A DNA stretch of 64,000 nucleotides, taken from assembly GCA_963736285.1 (NCBI GenBank), contig CAVTOA010000002.1, positions 62,001 to 126,000 of the forward strand, given 5' to 3'. Source of the DNA: CAVTOA01 sp963736285 (GTDB lineage: Bacteria; Actinomycetota; Actinomycetes; Mycobacteriales; QHCE01). The position numbers and the translations under genes were made by a program. Shown piece by piece: positions 8,240 through 17,552 of the stretch (position 1 is the stretch's first letter; each line of letters begins with the position of its first letter). Below the pieces are notes generated by a model. The model was given only the letters and a program-made list of their open reading frames with translations, ran no database searches and was not told the DNA's origin.

Positions 8240-9851
8240 CCTGTACCTCCGATTCGGTGCGCGGTGATCGCGATGGTGTGTGGCTCGTATCTGACGGACG
8301 AGGACGCAAAGTCCTTCGTAGGCTTACCCACGCCAGCGCACCTGCTGGTGGTAGGAGCGCCAAGATCGACACACCGTACCGAATGTCAAACTGCGAGGTC
8401 GCAGCCGCCATTATGAGTAGACCAAGGGCGGAGGCGCCCAGCAATAGCGCATCCCACCGTAGTCGCCATGCGTCCGGACGTGGAGCAATGCCACGTCTGC
8501 GCGCCAAGATGGGTGCCAATAGTGCGGCAATGACGAGCAATAGACATAGCGCAAGCAAGGGCCCTGGCGTGACGCCGCCGTAGCGCTGGTAATGGTACAA
8601 AAGCCTAGGAACGGTACCCGACCAGGTGGCAGGTGCGGCGCCGCGGTGATTGCCAAACTGTGTGCTTGCAACCGGGTTGGGAGAGCAGTTGTAGTTCTTG
8701 ACCTGGTACGGAAACTCCCAGATTTGCGGGCATGTAGTGCCTCGTGGCTCTTTTCGGTGCAGATAAAAGTCAAGCGAGAAGAAAGCCCATGTCTCTCGGG
8801 CGACGAGGCGGCTGAAGTCTAGCGGCTGCTGCAGCATGACCTTGGCTGACAATGTGTAGGCGTACCGCCCCGGGACCTTTCCCACCGGGCTATCCGCGCT
8901 CCACACGTACCAATCCACTTTGTAGGCGTTGTCGTTCTCCGGCCGGTTGCACAACAATTTTTCCGGCGGGTTGAGCTTGAGGTGCTTGCAGTCCGCAATG
9001 GACATCACTCGTCCGTACATCCAGCGATTCTGCCAAGTACTCAGGCTGAACTTTCCGTAGTAGTGGTGGAACCAGGTGGTATATCCCAAGGTGGGGATCG
9101 CGACCGCCAGCACCAGCGCTGTTACTTGCCGCCAGCCCACTCTGCGTACCAACACATACAATCCCGCCAGCGGAATCACCGGGAGCGCGGCGCTGCGGGT
9201 TAGTAGGGCTAACGCAAAGAACAGCCCCCCAAAAGCGGCTGCCTTGACCGTCAAACGGTCTTGCCACATGAGACAGACGAAGCCGAGCAAGACGAGAACA
9301 CTGGTCAAGCTGTCGCCCAGCAGGTAGTGCTCTACCACCAGCTCGTAACCGTCGAACGCGATCGGGATTGCGGCAACAATGGCGAGCCATCGAGGCCCGC
9401 CTCGGCGCAGGACGAGTGCGTAGACCGCGCTAGCACCAATTAAACCTATGAGGTGCTGGGTGATTGTGATGGGCCAGACCGAGTCGGTCCAGCGAAAGAG
9501 ATTTAAAAACTCCGAATAGCCATAGCCTCGGATCGCTTGTGGAATACCCAAGTTGGCGTATTCGAAATAGCCGCGAGTATCCGAAAAATAGTAAGCAGGG
9601 CCGTAGCCGTAGTAAATGGCAGCCCGCACGATTGCGCCCAGCGCCAACACGATCGTCAACGCAAGATGACGCCGGATGAGCTGAGGAAGCCGTGTGAAAG
9701 CGTCACGTGTGTGCCGGAAAACCCCAGGATGCCGTTGCGATGCCGGTGCGCGATCTGTGTGATCAGAGCGCGTCTTCGACTGTGGCGCACTTGGTGGATC
9801 GGATACGGTCGCGTCAGTCGATGCGAACGCCGCGTGACTGTAACTGGCCAT
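8232..9851 (-). CDS. Polytopic membrane glycosyltransferase-like protein (GT-C type)
   Basis: A 539-residue membrane protein with a polar 50-residue N-terminus and about nine to eleven hydrophobic segments. The first outside loop contains YYFSDTRGYFEYANLG, with an acidic D-T-R pattern like that of GT-C glycosyltransferases (dolichyl-phosphate-mannose-dependent families). A large soluble loop at residues 270-400 carries several Cys and Trp residues, as expected outside the membrane. Its 3' end overlaps the polyprenyl-phosphate hexose synthase gene, the likely donor source. The family assignment rests on topology and context, not on a clear signature. Confidence 0.7.
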   Translation of the reverse strand: MASYSHAAFASTDATVSDPPSAPQSKTRSDHTDRAPASQRHPGVFRHTRDAFTRLPQLIRRHLALTIVLALGAIVRAAIYYGYGPAYYFSDTRGYFEYANLGIPQAIRGYGYSEFLNLFRWTDSVWPITITQHLIGLIGASAVYALVLRRGGPRWLAIVAAIPIAFDGYELVVEHYLLGDSLTSVLVLLGFVCLMWQDRLTVKAAAFGGLFFALALLTRSAALPVIPLAGLYVLVRRVGWRQVTALVLAVAIPTLGYTTWFHHYYGKFSLSTWQNRWMYGRVMSIADCKHLKLNPPEKLLCNRPENDNAYKVDWYVWSADSPVGKVPGRYAYTLSAKVMLQQPLDFSRLVARETWAFFSLDFYLHRKEPRGTTCPQIWEFPYQVKNYNCSPNPVASTQFGNHRGAAPATWSGTVPRLLYHYQRYGGVTPGPLLALCLLLVIAALLAPILARRRGIAPRPDAWRLRWDALLLGASALGLLIMAAATSQFDIRYGVSILALLPPAGALAWVSLRRTLRPRPSDTSHTPSRSPRTESEVQGA

Positions 9852-9854
9852 AGC

Positions 9855-10517
9855 TTAGAGCTCGTCTCCCACGTGGACCTTAGGCTTAGGATTACGCAAT
9901 TTTCTGAAAACTACCGAACGCATCACGCCATAGAAGCACAGGCTGACAGGGCGCTCATCTGACTCTGGGAACCGACTGCGCACCTCTCGTTTAATACGCA
10001 GCGTAATCAGCAACGCGTCGATGATCATAAAAAGCATGAGCAGCAGCCACGCCAGCGTCGACACCGAACGAACTATTGGTGGCATGAAGCCCAGCGAACA
10101 AATAACAACGACAAATGTTCCGCCAAAGAACCACGGTCCAATGTTGCGGCGAGCGTCGACGAGGTCACGCACGAAGCCGCGAACCGGTCCACGATCCCGG
10201 GGTAGCAGGTGCTCCGGATCGCCGCGCCGCATGCCTTCGTATCTTTCGGCTCGTTCTGCCTTCATGCGCTCACGCATACGTGTGCGTGCTTCTTTGTTCG
10301 TCTGCGGCGCTGATGTGACCGGGCGATGCTTTTGAGAGTCGCGACGCTTAGGGGTGGGACGCCCTTTGCCCGCAGTCATTTTTTTGCTGGAATGGCTGAG
10401 CCCGTCGTTCTCACGGGGGGCTTCTGGCGTGGTTTTACCGCCTGCCTGACGGGGGGAGGGTGCGGCATCGCTGACCGGAGAGGCCGCGCCAGTGTGCCGA
10501 CGAAACAGAGAGATCAC
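9855..10517 (-). CDS. DUF3043 membrane protein
   Basis: Actinobacterial DUF3043 family. The 220-residue protein has a long basic N-terminal tail with the typical KGRPTPKRR motif (about residues 51-59), a central charged helix, the RGPVRGFVRDLVDARRN segment that precedes the membrane, and two transmembrane helices at about residues 128-168. The cytoplasmic tail suggests binding to nucleic acid or phospholipid head groups, but no function is established. It lies three bases upstream of the GT-C-like gene, so it probably heads this three-gene operon. Confidence 0.88.
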   Translation of the reverse strand: MISLFRRHTGAASPVSDAAPSPRQAGGKTTPEAPRENDGLSHSSKKMTAGKGRPTPKRRDSQKHRPVTSAPQTNKEARTRMRERMKAERAERYEGMRRGDPEHLLPRDRGPVRGFVRDLVDARRNIGPWFFGGTFVVVICSLGFMPPIVRSVSTLAWLLLMLFMIIDALLITLRIKREVRSRFPESDERPVSLCFYGVMRSVVFRKLRNPKPKVHVGDEL

Positions 10518-10604
10518 GGTTACTCAGCCTACGGCTTTGCGATGACGAGGTTACCCGCGGCCAAGTGCCCGCATGTTTGCACTGTGCCCAAGGGGTAGCA
10601 GCGC

Positions 10605-11789
10605 TTAACCGTGCGGCAGCGCCAGCATTTGATCCAACGCGCCGCGCGCCTCTTTCGCGGTTTGTGGGTCGACGCGGATTTCGTTGACGGCTTCTCCTGC
10701 GGCCAACGATTCCAGTGCCCACACGAGGTGCGGGAGGTCGATGCGGTTCATCGTGGAGCAGTAGCACACAGTTTTGTCCAGAAACACGATCTTTTTATCT
10801 GGATGGCGCAACGCCAGTCTGCGCACCAAGTTGAGTTCTGTGCCGATCGCCCAACTGCTTCCGGCGGGGGCCGCCTCGATGGTGGAGATGATCAACTCGG
10901 TGGAGCCAACAAGGTCAGCATTGGTGACGACCTCGTGACGACACTCAGGGTGTACCAGCACAGCGACATCCTGTACTCGTTCTCGCACGTCATGTACAGA
11001 GTCGAGGGTGAAGCGTCCATGCACAGAACAATGCCCCCGCCACAAGATCATGGTCGCCGCGTGCAGCTCCTGCGCTGTGAGGCCACCCTGGGGCTTATGT
11101 GGGTCGTACACCACGCATTGTTCGAGCGGAATCCCTAGCTCCAACACCGCGGTGTTGCGTCCCAAGTGCTGATCGGGCAGGAAAAGCACTTTCTCGTTAT
11201 TTTTGAGCGCCCATTCCAGTGCTTTTTTGGCATTAGAGGAGGTACAGATCGTGCCGCCGTGTCGACCAGTGAATGCCTTGATGGCAGCGGAGGAATTCAT
11301 ATAGCTGACCGGCACTGTGTTCGACGCAAGGCCATGTTGCGCCAAGACCGACCAGGCTTGCTCCACTTGTTGGATCGCTGCCATGTCCGCCATGGAACAG
11401 CCAGCGGCGAGGTCGGGCAAAATGACCCGTTGATGCTCCGTGGTCAGAATGTCGGCTGACTCTGCCATGAAGTGCACGCCGCAAAAAATAATAAATTCTG
11501 CCCGCGGTCGGGCGGCAGCGAGTTGAGCGAGTTTAAAAGAGTCGCCAGTGACGTCGGCGAATGCGATGACCTCGTCTCGTTGGTAGTGATGTCCCAAAAT
11601 AAATACGCGGTCGCCTAGCAGTTCCCGAGCAGCGGTGGCGCGCTCGACCAGCTGAGGATCGGACGGCTCAGGTAGTTCGCCAGGGCAGGAAACTCCTCGT
11701 TCAGAGTTTGCATCCGCCCCGCGTCCCAGCAAAAGCAATGCGGTGGCGGTGCCGCTGGGTTCTTGCCATTGAAGCTGTGGGCTTGTCAC
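10605..11789 (-). CDS. nadA: Quinolinate synthase
   Basis: [4Fe-4S] enzyme that condenses iminoaspartate with dihydroxyacetone phosphate to quinolinate in NAD biosynthesis. The three cluster cysteines are in IIFCGVHFM, VHPECRHEV and VCYCSTMNR. I choose the GTG at 11789 because it gives 394 residues, starting just before the conserved LLLLGRGAD and SERGVSCPGELPEPSDP segments and matching the length of Streptomyces NadA; an ATG at 11945 would add 52 residues with no family likeness and overlap the divergent Fe-S carrier gene. nadB and nadC are not nearby. Fe-S assembly genes next door are consistent with its cluster. Confidence 0.93.
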   Translation of the reverse strand: MTSPQLQWQEPSGTATALLLLGRGADANSERGVSCPGELPEPSDPQLVERATAARELLGDRVFILGHHYQRDEVIAFADVTGDSFKLAQLAAARPRAEFIIFCGVHFMAESADILTTEHQRVILPDLAAGCSMADMAAIQQVEQAWSVLAQHGLASNTVPVSYMNSSAAIKAFTGRHGGTICTSSNAKKALEWALKNNEKVLFLPDQHLGRNTAVLELGIPLEQCVVYDPHKPQGGLTAQELHAATMILWRGHCSVHGRFTLDSVHDVRERVQDVAVLVHPECRHEVVTNADLVGSTELIISTIEAAPAGSSWAIGTELNLVRRLALRHPDKKIVFLDKTVCYCSTMNRIDLPHLVWALESLAAGEAVNEIRVDPQTAKEARGALDQMLALPHG

Positions 11790-11978
11790 GAGACATATGG
11801 TGCCAGGTCGGTGCTCGGAAGTTGTCGGGTAGACGGAGTTTATGACGAACGCCTCATGCGTGGGGAAGGTCTGCGGCGCCGCGTGGTGTGGATCAGGTTG
11901 GGCTGTGTGCAACCATAGGGTTGCGCGCTGATTGTGGGCGGGCACTCAAACGTACTGACAAGCAGGGGAGCGTGGGCT

Positions 11979-12377
11979 GTGACCGCCACTAACACAGCAG
12001 ACAACACCGTTTCGAACGCACCAACGGCTGGTGCGGGCGGCGAAGAAACCGCGACCGGCGTAGTACTCACCGAGGCTGCTGCGGCCAAAGTCAAGGCGTT
12101 GCTAGAACAAGAAGGCCGCGACGACCTCATGCTACGGATCGCTGTTCAGCCCGGTGGTTGCTCTGGTTTGCGCTACCAGCTCTACTTTGACGAGCGTTCG
12201 CTCGACGGCGACAGTGTGGTCCAGTTCGGTGATGTTTCGGTAGTGGTGGACCGAATGAGCCAGCCTTATCTCATGGCAGCAAAGATCGATTTTGTGGACA
12301 CGATTGCCAAGCAGGGTTTTACCATCGATAACCCCAACGCCTCTGGATCATGTGCCTGTGGAGACTCTTTCCACTGA
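11979..12377 (+). CDS. erpA: A-type iron-sulfur cluster carrier (HesB/ErpA family)
   Basis: Small carrier that passes [2Fe-2S] or [4Fe-4S] clusters to target enzymes. The three ligand cysteines are in the family pattern: QPGGCSGLRYQLYF and, at the end, GSCACGDSF. The GTG at 11979 is preceded by AGGGGAG at eight bases and gives a 132-residue protein; an upstream ATG is less likely. The poorly conserved 30-residue N-terminus is rich in Ala and Thr. It is divergent from nadA, a cluster enzyme, and upstream of a convergent cysteine desulfurase operon, so this is a small Fe-S neighbourhood. Confidence 0.93.
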   Translation: MTATNTADNTVSNAPTAGAGGEETATGVVLTEAAAAKVKALLEQEGRDDLMLRIAVQPGGCSGLRYQLYFDERSLDGDSVVQFGDVSVVVDRMSQPYLMAAKIDFVDTIAKQGFTIDNPNASGSCACGDSFH

Positions 12378-12467
12378 GTTTCGCGGAGGGCGCCGAGTTC
12401 GCTGCCACAGCGGACTTCGGCGCCGGAGGAATACCCGCCTGGCACTAGTACCTGGAAGCGGTGAACG

Positions 12468-12737
12468 CTAGCTCTGGCCGGTTGCCCTTTCAACACGTAC
12501 GTCGTATGCGGGGCGACCATTAACCGAGGTGGCACCGAGGTAATTGTGGGCGCGGAGTCGGCACCAAGCGGGGATGTCGGTGGCCGCGGCCGGGTCGTCA
12601 GCGATGACCCGTACCAGAGACCCGGCGGGTCGGTCGAGCGCCCACCGGGCTAGAGCGAGTACCGGGAGCGGGCACCGTTGGCCAGTACAGTCCACTGTGT
12701 CTGGCCGCGTTGCTGATCGGTTGGGCTGCTCGCTCAT
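12468..12737 (-). CDS. TusA/SirA-like sulfurtransferase
   Basis: An 89-residue protein with the TusA signature DCTGQRCPLPVLAL, where C22 of the CPxP motif would carry the persulfide. Proteins of this family relay sulfur from cysteine desulfurases to thiolation or cofactor pathways. Its start overlaps the cysteine desulfurase gene by four bases, so donor and acceptor are co-translated. The rest shows the usual beta-alpha-beta pattern, including the DDPAAATDIPAWC segment. Confidence 0.9.
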   Translation of the reverse strand: MSEQPNRSATRPDTVDCTGQRCPLPVLALARWALDRPAGSLVRVIADDPAAATDIPAWCRLRAHNYLGATSVNGRPAYDVRVERATGQS

Positions 12738-13912
12738 ATGTCGGCTACTCCAGAGGTCGCGCGCAGACGCCGCACTGTCTCCGGCAGGACATCAAGAAAC
12801 CGGTCGACCTCGGCAGCAGTGATCCCAGGGTGCAACGACACCCGAACGTTGCCGTGACTGAGTACGCCCATCGCCGTCAGAACGTGGGATGGCTGACCAG
12901 TCTCCGAGGTGCAGGCCGATCCGCTGCTCACGGAGAATCCCTGCGCATTGAGTGCGTGCACTAGCGCTTCACCGTCCACATAGAGGCAAGAGAACGTGAC
13001 GATGTGGGGAAGTCGGTCCAGCGGATCGCCGACCACTTCGACATCGGCAACGCGAGAAGCAACCTCGGTGCGGATGCGATCGATGAGGGCGCGCAATCTG
13101 GTTTCTGCTTGTGTTCGTTCGGCCACAAAGGCCCGCAACGAGGCCGCGGCGGCCACCACGTTGGGAAGGCTAGCCCCACCTGGAACAACGTGGTGCTCTT
13201 CTGGTGCATGGGGGAGAGGGTTGCTCCAGCGAGCGGTCCGCCGAACGGCGAGTATCCCCACCCCTGCCGGGCCTCCCCACTTACGGGCACTCGCCGACAG
13301 CAACGACCACGCGTCGGGACTGTCCCGCCAGCCAAGAGCGGCAGATACGTCTACATAGAACGGAACATGGGCGACAGCACAGGCTTGGCCGGCCGCGCTC
13401 ACCGGCTGGACGGTGCCTACCTCGTGATTGGCATGCATGAGAGCGGCGAGCGCGATCCCAGAACCGTGCACCGTTTGGCGCCATGCGTCAAGGTCGACTA
13501 CACCTGTGCGGTCGACCGGTACCGCTACTCGTCGACCTCCGTGGGCGCAGTGCTCGTCGACTGCCCGCAGAACCGCCGAATGCTCCACTGTGGAATGCAC
13601 TACCGCGTTGTATGCCTTGTCGTGCTCATGGGCGGCCTTTACCGCGCCTGCCACCGCGAGGTGGGCTGCCTGGGTGCCGCTTGACGTAGCGATGATTTCG
13701 TCGGCATGACAACCGATGACGTCAGCCAATGCTTGCCGAGCGGCATCGCTTAACCGCCGTGCCCGAGCGGCTTCCGCATACAACCTGGAGGGATCAGCCC
13801 AACCGTCGTCTAATGCGGCCAGGAGCGCTTGTTGAGCAACGGGATGGAGCGGCATCGCCGTTGCGGCGTCTAAATATGTTCGGGCGGGGGTGGAGCCCGG
13901 CATCGCGGCCAT
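12734..13912 (-). CDS. Cysteine desulfurase (NifS/IscS-like)
   Basis: PLP enzyme that takes sulfur from cysteine as a persulfide. The N-terminus has YLDAATAMPLHP, close to the family YLD-N/A-ATT motif. The PLP lysine is in SARKWGGP, and the catalytic cysteine is in SSGSACTSETGQPSHVLTAMG, a long loop as in group I (IscS/NifS) enzymes. Three in-frame starts (13921 GTG, 13912 ATG, 13903 ATG) are possible; I use the middle one because GGTGGGA precedes it. It overlaps the TusA-like gene by four bases. The pair probably serves tRNA thiolation or cofactor sulfur supply rather than the main Suf system. Confidence 0.92.
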   Translation of the reverse strand: MAAMPGSTPARTYLDAATAMPLHPVAQQALLAALDDGWADPSRLYAEAARARRLSDAARQALADVIGCHADEIIATSSGTQAAHLAVAGAVKAAHEHDKAYNAVVHSTVEHSAVLRAVDEHCAHGGRRVAVPVDRTGVVDLDAWRQTVHGSGIALAALMHANHEVGTVQPVSAAGQACAVAHVPFYVDVSAALGWRDSPDAWSLLSASARKWGGPAGVGILAVRRTARWSNPLPHAPEEHHVVPGGASLPNVVAAAASLRAFVAERTQAETRLRALIDRIRTEVASRVADVEVVGDPLDRLPHIVTFSCLYVDGEALVHALNAQGFSVSSGSACTSETGQPSHVLTAMGVLSHGNVRVSLHPGITAAEVDRFLDVLPETVRRLRATSGVADI

Positions 13913-14058
13913 GTGTCCCACCGTAACCGTTGCGCTGTTGTCGTTCTGTTGCCGTCGTTGCCAACAGAACGACGCATCGAGCTATTACCCCATGCGGTCA
14001 CCAGGATCACGAGGTACCCGGAGCAGGTGTGGCGTGCCGGTGCGGGTAATCTGCGCCC

Positions 14059-14994
14059 GTGATCTCCTCGCACAATCGACCTGCCGCACCGTCCAAGACA
14101 GGCCCTGACGTGGCGCAGCGCCAGCATGTCGCTTCCGCGCGTTCTCGTCGCCAGATATGGCGGATCGCACTGGGCGCCCCGGTACTTGCCTTGACGCTGT
14201 CCGGGTGTGATGTCAAAGACGCGTTGCGGTTCGGTTGGCCGAGCGGTATCACTCCGCAAGCCGAGAAAATGCGTGACTTGTGGACATGGTCAGTTGTTGC
14301 GGCGCTGATCGTAGGCGTTTTGGTATGGGGACTCATCTTTTGGTGTATGTTCCGCTATCGCAAGCGGAAGACTGATGGCGAGCTTCCGCCGCAGACCAAA
14401 TACAACATGCCGATCGAGGTGCTCTACACGATCGCGCCGATCCTCATCGTGGTGGTGTTGTTCTACTACACGGCATCAGCACAGACATTCGTCGATAAAG
14501 AATCGAAGCACCCAGACGTCACCGTCAATGTGGTTGCCTTCAAGTGGAACTGGGATTTCCAATACCCCGGTGTAAAAGACAAAAATGGCCAGATGGTCGA
14601 GACGTTTGGTAGCACCGAGGTAGTGCCCATTTTGGTTCTGCCCACGAACAAAACAATTCGGTTTAACGAAAAATCCCAAGACGTTATTCACTCATTCTGG
14701 GTACCGGAGCTGTTGTTTAAGCGCGACGTTATCCCTGGGCACCCGAACTCATTCCAGGTGACGGTTAGCAAGGGCGGTGCGTATGTGGGGCACTGTGCTG
14801 AGTTGTGCGGCACATACCACGCGGACATGAACTTTGAGCTACGCGCTGTGAGCCCGAGCAAGTACCAGCGATTCCTCAAGGAGAAGCAGGACGGGAAGTC
14901 CACCGCCGATTCGCTGAGCGCGATCGGCGAGGCTCCCTACGCAACGACAACCGCGCCGTTCGACACCGACAGAACCAGCCGTACGGCCAGCTGA
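14059..14994 (+). CDS. ctaC: Cytochrome c oxidase subunit II
   Basis: Subunit II of the aa3 oxidase that receives electrons from the fused cytochrome cc of the bcc complex through its CuA centre. CuA ligands are visible in GHCAELCGTYHADM (C246, C250, H254, M257). A lipoprotein-type cysteine follows LALTLSG at residue 50, then two membrane helices at about 75-95 and 115-135. The N-terminal arm before the lipobox is long and basic, so a downstream start (for example GTG at codon 18) is possible. It is followed by ctaF rather than ctaD, and is divergent from the cysteine desulfurase operon. Confidence 0.95.
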   Translation: MISSHNRPAAPSKTGPDVAQRQHVASARSRRQIWRIALGAPVLALTLSGCDVKDALRFGWPSGITPQAEKMRDLWTWSVVAALIVGVLVWGLIFWCMFRYRKRKTDGELPPQTKYNMPIEVLYTIAPILIVVVLFYYTASAQTFVDKESKHPDVTVNVVAFKWNWDFQYPGVKDKNGQMVETFGSTEVVPILVLPTNKTIRFNEKSQDVIHSFWVPELLFKRDVIPGHPNSFQVTVSKGGAYVGHCAELCGTYHADMNFELRAVSPSKYQRFLKEKQDGKSTADSLSAIGEAPYATTTAPFDTDRTSRTAS

Positions 14995-15132
14995 GATTCT
15001 GGTTGCGTCATATGCGATTCCGGGAGCATCGACCGAGGGGTCTTTTTCGCGTCGCATTCTGCTCCGCGGGCGCAGGGGCTTGTCGTGACGTGGGGCGGTA
15101 GGCAGAAGATTTACAGTGGCAAAGGATGATCG

Positions 15133-15552
15133 ATGAAGACTGAGTCTCGCCTCTTCAATGGGGTAGCGGTATTCCTGTTTATCATGGCCGCTGTCTATTA
15201 CATCTGGACTAATAACAGCGTCCACAAGGCGGACTGGGTAGGCACCACCGCGTTGGTGCTCTCTGGAGGCTTGTGTTTTCTCTGCGGGATGTACTTCACC
15301 TTCGTGGCACGCAGGCTCGAACCGCGTCCAGAAGACCGTGCGGATGCTGAAGTGCATGAGGGCGCGGGCGACCTGGGCTTCTTCAGCCCCGGCAGCTATT
15401 GGCCTTTCGGCATCGCGCTCTCGGCCGCTGTGGCGGGGTTGGGGGCTGTTTTTTGGGACGTATGGTTGCTTGTGGTGGGTGGCATCGCCGTCATTCTCAC
15501 TGTTGGCGGCTTGCTCTTCGAGTACTACACGGGTAGCAGGCCTAGCCACTAG
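15133..15552 (+). CDS. ctaF: Cytochrome c oxidase subunit IV (actinobacterial type)
   Basis: Small 139-residue membrane subunit of the actinobacterial aa3 oxidase. It has four hydrophobic helices at about residues 8-28, 37-60, 92-112 and 114-133, and the family pattern MKTESRLFNGVAVFLF at the start. The loop between helices two and three is acidic. In Streptomyces ctaD lies between ctaC and ctaF; here it is missing, with about 140 bases instead. An intrinsic terminator follows the stop, so ctaC-ctaF form the transcription unit. Confidence 0.92.
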   Translation: MKTESRLFNGVAVFLFIMAAVYYIWTNNSVHKADWVGTTALVLSGGLCFLCGMYFTFVARRLEPRPEDRADAEVHEGAGDLGFFSPGSYWPFGIALSAAVAGLGAVFWDVWLLVVGGIAVILTVGGLLFEYYTGSRPSH

Positions 15553-15571
15553 AGCTCATTCTGCTTCGTTT

Positions 15572-15618
15572 CAAAGGAGTGTCTGTCGCGTATGCGATAG
15601 ACACTCCTTTGAGTTTTT
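15572..15618 (+). terminator. Intrinsic terminator after ctaF
   Basis: Perfect 13-base arms CAAAGGAGTGTCT (15572-15584) and AGACACTCCTTTG (15599-15611) with a partly paired loop, followed by AGTTTTT. Confidence 0.88.
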
Positions 15619-15926
15619 ACGAACATCTGGAAGACGCCACGGCTGTCCACACTGACCTGAAGGTGAAGCTCTCATCCATCGCTTGCGCTGTGGCGCGCAG
15701 GTGATCTGTCACTCAGCGCCCATGCGCCGTTGTTCATGGACGTGCTGTCATGGCTGTTCTGACACCTTATATGGCGCGCTGGCTTGGTTGTCATTAGAGG
15801 GCAGAGTGCTTAGACACATAGATGGCGGCTAACTGGATCTCTTATCACACAGGGGGATACGCCAAAATGAGGAGGGGGACGGAAATACTTCCGCCCCCTC
15901 ACAGTCCACTGTAGATAGCGTGATCG
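15619..15926. other. Convergent intergenic region with qcrB terminator
   Basis: About 300 bases between the ends of ctaF and qcrB. The only structure I see is a hairpin at 15872-15900 (arms GAGGGGGACGGAA and TTCCGCCCCCTC, one bulged base), placed to end qcrB transcription on the minus strand, where a short T-run follows. No ORF of note is present. Confidence 0.6.
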
Positions 15927-17552
15927 CTACCCATCGTGTTTATGGCGGTCGGCCGCCTCATGCTCGCCGGTGCCCGCGGCGTGCGCTCCGCTGTGCGCCA
16001 GTTCCTTGCCCTTGGTGACCTGCTTGGGTGGCTCGATGGGGAAGAAGAATCCGCGAGGTGACTCACCGCCAGCGCCCAGCTTGTTGAGCTTCTTGGGGAC
16101 GGCACTGCCGGTATATTCCAGCGCCTCGTGCTCGCCGCCGTGACCGTTGGGACTACCGGGCAGCGGTTGATGTACCTCGACAAATTCACCGTGCGGCAAT
16201 CGACGAATGGTGCCGGTTTCGATGCCGTGCGCCAATACCTCGCGGTCGTGTTGCTGAAGACCGAGGCAGAGACGGTGGGTAATAAAGTAGGCGAGCGGCG
16301 GGAAGAGGATCATGGTGATCCGGCCCGCCCAGGTCATCGCGTTCAAGCTGATGTCGAACTTATCGGCGATGATGTCGTTGCCTGCTGAAATAAGTAGCAC
16401 CATCAGGAATGTAATGGCCATGACCCCGAGTGCGGTACGGGCTGGCACATCCCGTGGTCGTTGGAGCAGGTTGTGATGTCGCCGGTCTTTGCCGAATTTG
16501 GCCTCCAGCATGGGATACAACGCAGCGATGGTGAAAGTCGCACCCATTAGCACCACGCTGGGCCAAAAGATGGCCGGAATGGTGTGCCCGAAGTTACGCG
16601 TCTCCCACGCTGGCCATAGTCGGATCGCGCCATCGGTCCAGGCAATGTAGAAGTCCGGCTGCGAACCCGCAGAAACAGCTGCCGCTTGGTAGGGGCCAAA
16701 CAACCAGATCGGGTTGATCTGAAAGAGTCCACCGAGCATGGCGAGCACGCCGAAAACAAGTGCAAAGAATCCGCCACCTTTCGCGGCGAACCCCGGGAAC
16801 ATGCGAGTTCCCACCACGTTCTTTTCGGTGTGGCCCGGCCCGGGGAATTGGGTGTGCTTTTGCTTCACCAATAGACCCAAATGGACAGCGATAAGCCCTA
16901 AGATGAGCGCGGGGACCAGCAGTACGTGCGCAATGTAGAGACGCGACACGATGAGCTCTCCCGGAAACTCACCACCGAAGATGGCGAAGGACAGCCAGGT
17001 TCCGACCAACGGGATGGACAGGATGATGGCGCTCATGATGCGCAGCCCCGTGCCGGAGAGGCCATCGTCCGGCAGTGAATACCCAGCGAAGCCCTCCATG
17101 ATTCCCATGATCAGCAAGGTGATTCCGACAAGCCAGTTTGTCTCGCGTGGCTTGCGGAAAGCGCCGGTGAAGAAGATACGGAACATGTGCACCAACATGC
17201 CGGCCAAGAACAGCAGCGCTGCCCAGTGATGAATCTGGCGCATCACCAGACCACCGCGCACATCAAACGAAATGTCCAAAGAGGAAGCGTAAGCCTGTGA
17301 CATGGAGATTCCGCGCAGCGGAGTGTAGCTGCCGTGGTACACGACTTCGGTCATGGATGGCTGGAAGAACAGTGTGAGGAACACTCCAGAAAGCAGCAGC
17401 ACCACGAACGAATACAGCGCGATTTCGCCGAGCAAGAACGACCAATGGTCGGGGAAGACCTTGTTCAGCAGGCGGCGAACCGGGGTGGCCGCTCCAAACC
17501 GATCGTCCAGTTCCTTTGCGGCGTCGGCGGGTTTGATCTTCGGTAGCTTCAC
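15927..17552 (-). CDS. qcrB: Cytochrome bc1 (bcc) complex, cytochrome b subunit
   Basis: Haem b subunit of the menaquinol:cytochrome c reductase that forms a supercomplex with aa3 oxidase in actinobacteria. The 541 residues include the haem-ligand helices with QIHHWAALLFLAGMLVHMFR and HVLLVPALILGLIAVHLGLL, the GYSLPDDGLSGTGLR loop, and the long cytoplasmic C-terminal extension typical of actinobacteria (about residues 400-541). The start overlaps qcrA by four bases. QcrB is the target of the drug telacebec in mycobacteria; resistance-linked residues cannot be judged without alignment. Confidence 0.96.
   Translation of the reverse strand: MKLPKIKPADAAKELDDRFGAATPVRRLLNKVFPDHWSFLLGEIALYSFVVLLLSGVFLTLFFQPSMTEVVYHGSYTPLRGISMSQAYASSLDISFDVRGGLVMRQIHHWAALLFLAGMLVHMFRIFFTGAFRKPRETNWLVGITLLIMGIMEGFAGYSLPDDGLSGTGLRIMSAIILSIPLVGTWLSFAIFGGEFPGELIVSRLYIAHVLLVPALILGLIAVHLGLLVKQKHTQFPGPGHTEKNVVGTRMFPGFAAKGGGFFALVFGVLAMLGGLFQINPIWLFGPYQAAAVSAGSQPDFYIAWTDGAIRLWPAWETRNFGHTIPAIFWPSVVLMGATFTIAALYPMLEAKFGKDRRHHNLLQRPRDVPARTALGVMAITFLMVLLISAGNDIIADKFDISLNAMTWAGRITMILFPPLAYFITHRLCLGLQQHDREVLAHGIETGTIRRLPHGEFVEVHQPLPGSPNGHGGEHEALEYTGSAVPKKLNKLGAGGESPRGFFFPIEPPKQVTKGKELAHSGAHAAGTGEHEAADRHKHDG

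Noticed and set aside
7688..8416. Plus-strand frame of 242 codons
   Set aside because: Fully antisense to the glycosyltransferase genes, with no ribosome-binding site or recognisable domain.
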